Translations under genes and position numbers: made by a program
Shown here: in pieces, positions 63,853-64,000 of the stretch
Position numbering within the stretch: the stretch's first letter is position 1
How the letters are laid out: each line of letters starts with the position of its first letter
Source of the DNA: Amycolatopsis dendrobii
GTDB taxonomy: Bacteria > Actinomycetota > Actinomycetes > Mycobacteriales > Pseudonocardiaceae
Assembly: GCF_014145675.1 (NCBI RefSeq)
Contig: NZ_JACGZW010000012.1
Coordinates: 124,001-188,000, forward strand
DNA: 64,000 nt
Direction: 5' to 3'
Notes under the pieces: model-generated
The model's database searches: none
What the model saw: the letters and a program-made list of their open reading frames with translations, nothing else
What the model was told of the DNA's origin: nothing

Positions 63853-64000
63853 GTGAACGTCACGGAGCTGCGGGCCACTGCCCGCCGACACCTCGGGCCG
63901 CACTTCACGCGCAAGGACACCTGGCAAAGCGAATTCCCGGTGTTCGTCCGCGGCGAAGGCAGCTACCTGATCGACACCGAGGGCCGCCGTCACCTCGACG
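63853..64000 (+). CDS. tpa: Class III aminotransferase, probably taurine:pyruvate aminotransferase (5' end)
   Basis: Only the first 49 residues are in the window. MNVTELRATARRHLGPHFTR and the following VFVRGEGSYLIDTEGRRHLD fit the N-terminus of class III PLP aminotransferases. Placed after xsc and carrying the same operator as ald and pta, it is most likely the enzyme that converts taurine to sulfoacetaldehyde with pyruvate as acceptor. AGGAGG stands before the GTG. The catalytic part lies outside the window, so the exact activity is inferred. Confidence 0.72.
   Translation, partial: MNVTELRATARRHLGPHFTRKDTWQSEFPVFVRGEGSYLIDTEGRRHLD

Noticed and set aside
1-64000. CRISPR arrays, tRNA or rRNA genes, transposons, prophage
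   Set aside because: No evenly spaced repeats, cloverleaf candidates, transposase, integrase or phage structural genes were noticed on reading both strands.

Overview
The window reads as chromosomal DNA of a very GC-rich actinomycete. Codon third positions are almost all G or C, GTG and TTG starts are frequent, and four-base start/stop overlaps are common. The gene families (F420/flavin oxidoreductases, TetR/LysR/MocR regulators, many Ser/Thr-kinase, FHA and CHAT-type proteins) fit Pseudonocardiaceae, with an Amycolatopsis-like genome as best guess. That is an inference from style and content, not a species call. No rRNA, tRNA, CRISPR array, transposase or phage gene was seen.

Left part (1-10.5 kb): the 3' end of a peptide/nickel-type ABC importer (binding protein, two permeases, fused double ATPase), a quinone-reductase-like gene, three luciferase-like flavin monooxygenases, a DUF2867/deazaflavin-reductase-like fusion and an APH-type kinase. 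Next (10.5-19.2 kb) comes a compact leftward operon for 3-hydroxyanthranilate ring cleavage: semialdehyde dehydrogenase, decarboxylase, RidA-type deaminase, 3-hydroxyanthranilate dioxygenase and ACMS decarboxylase. It diverges from a kynurenine-formamidase-like hydrolase and a LysR regulator across a control region rich in inverted repeats. An isochorismatase-like hydrolase, an FAD monooxygenase and a TetR regulator with two palindromic operators follow.

Middle (19.7-49.1 kb): twenty genes, nineteen of them on the + strand and one divergent, form what looks like one large multi-component signalling/proteolysis system, and this is the most interesting part of the window. It holds two paralogous modules, each a sigma-like helical protein followed by a large CHAT-type protein. 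One CHAT protein has the catalytic His/Cys pair; in the other the His segment is missing. Between and after them lie membrane and coiled-coil proteins, an OmpA-like lipoprotein, a membrane Ser/Thr kinase, a ClpB-like AAA+ ATPase, a zinc-ribbon/FHA protein, a radical-SAM activase-like protein with no visible glycyl-radical partner, a helical protein, a LuxR-type ATPase regulator, a caspase-family protease and an 80-residue protein. I know of no named system with this gene set. A role in stress response, conflict or regulated cell death is inference.

Right part (49.2-64 kb): a taurine/sulfonate dissimilation locus. It contains pta with a phosphonatase-like HAD gene, ald, a MocR-type regulator, an SDR, a YtcJ-like amidohydrolase with a DUF3311-like protein and an SSS symporter, an IclR regulator with a MoxR/VWA (CobS/CobT-like) pair, xsc, and the start of a class III aminotransferase (probably tpa) cut by the window end. 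Taurine nitrogen would be passed to pyruvate (Tpa), alanine recycled by Ald, sulfoacetaldehyde split by Xsc to sulfite and acetyl phosphate, and the latter converted to acetyl-CoA by Pta. Four promoters in this part carry the same paired TTCTGG direct repeat with exactly 24 bp spacing, 67-72 bp from the start codon, which points to a single regulon, most likely of the MocR protein. A dispersed hairpin repeat with TCGTGAGTG arms occurs three times in the window and supplies the stop codon of two genes.
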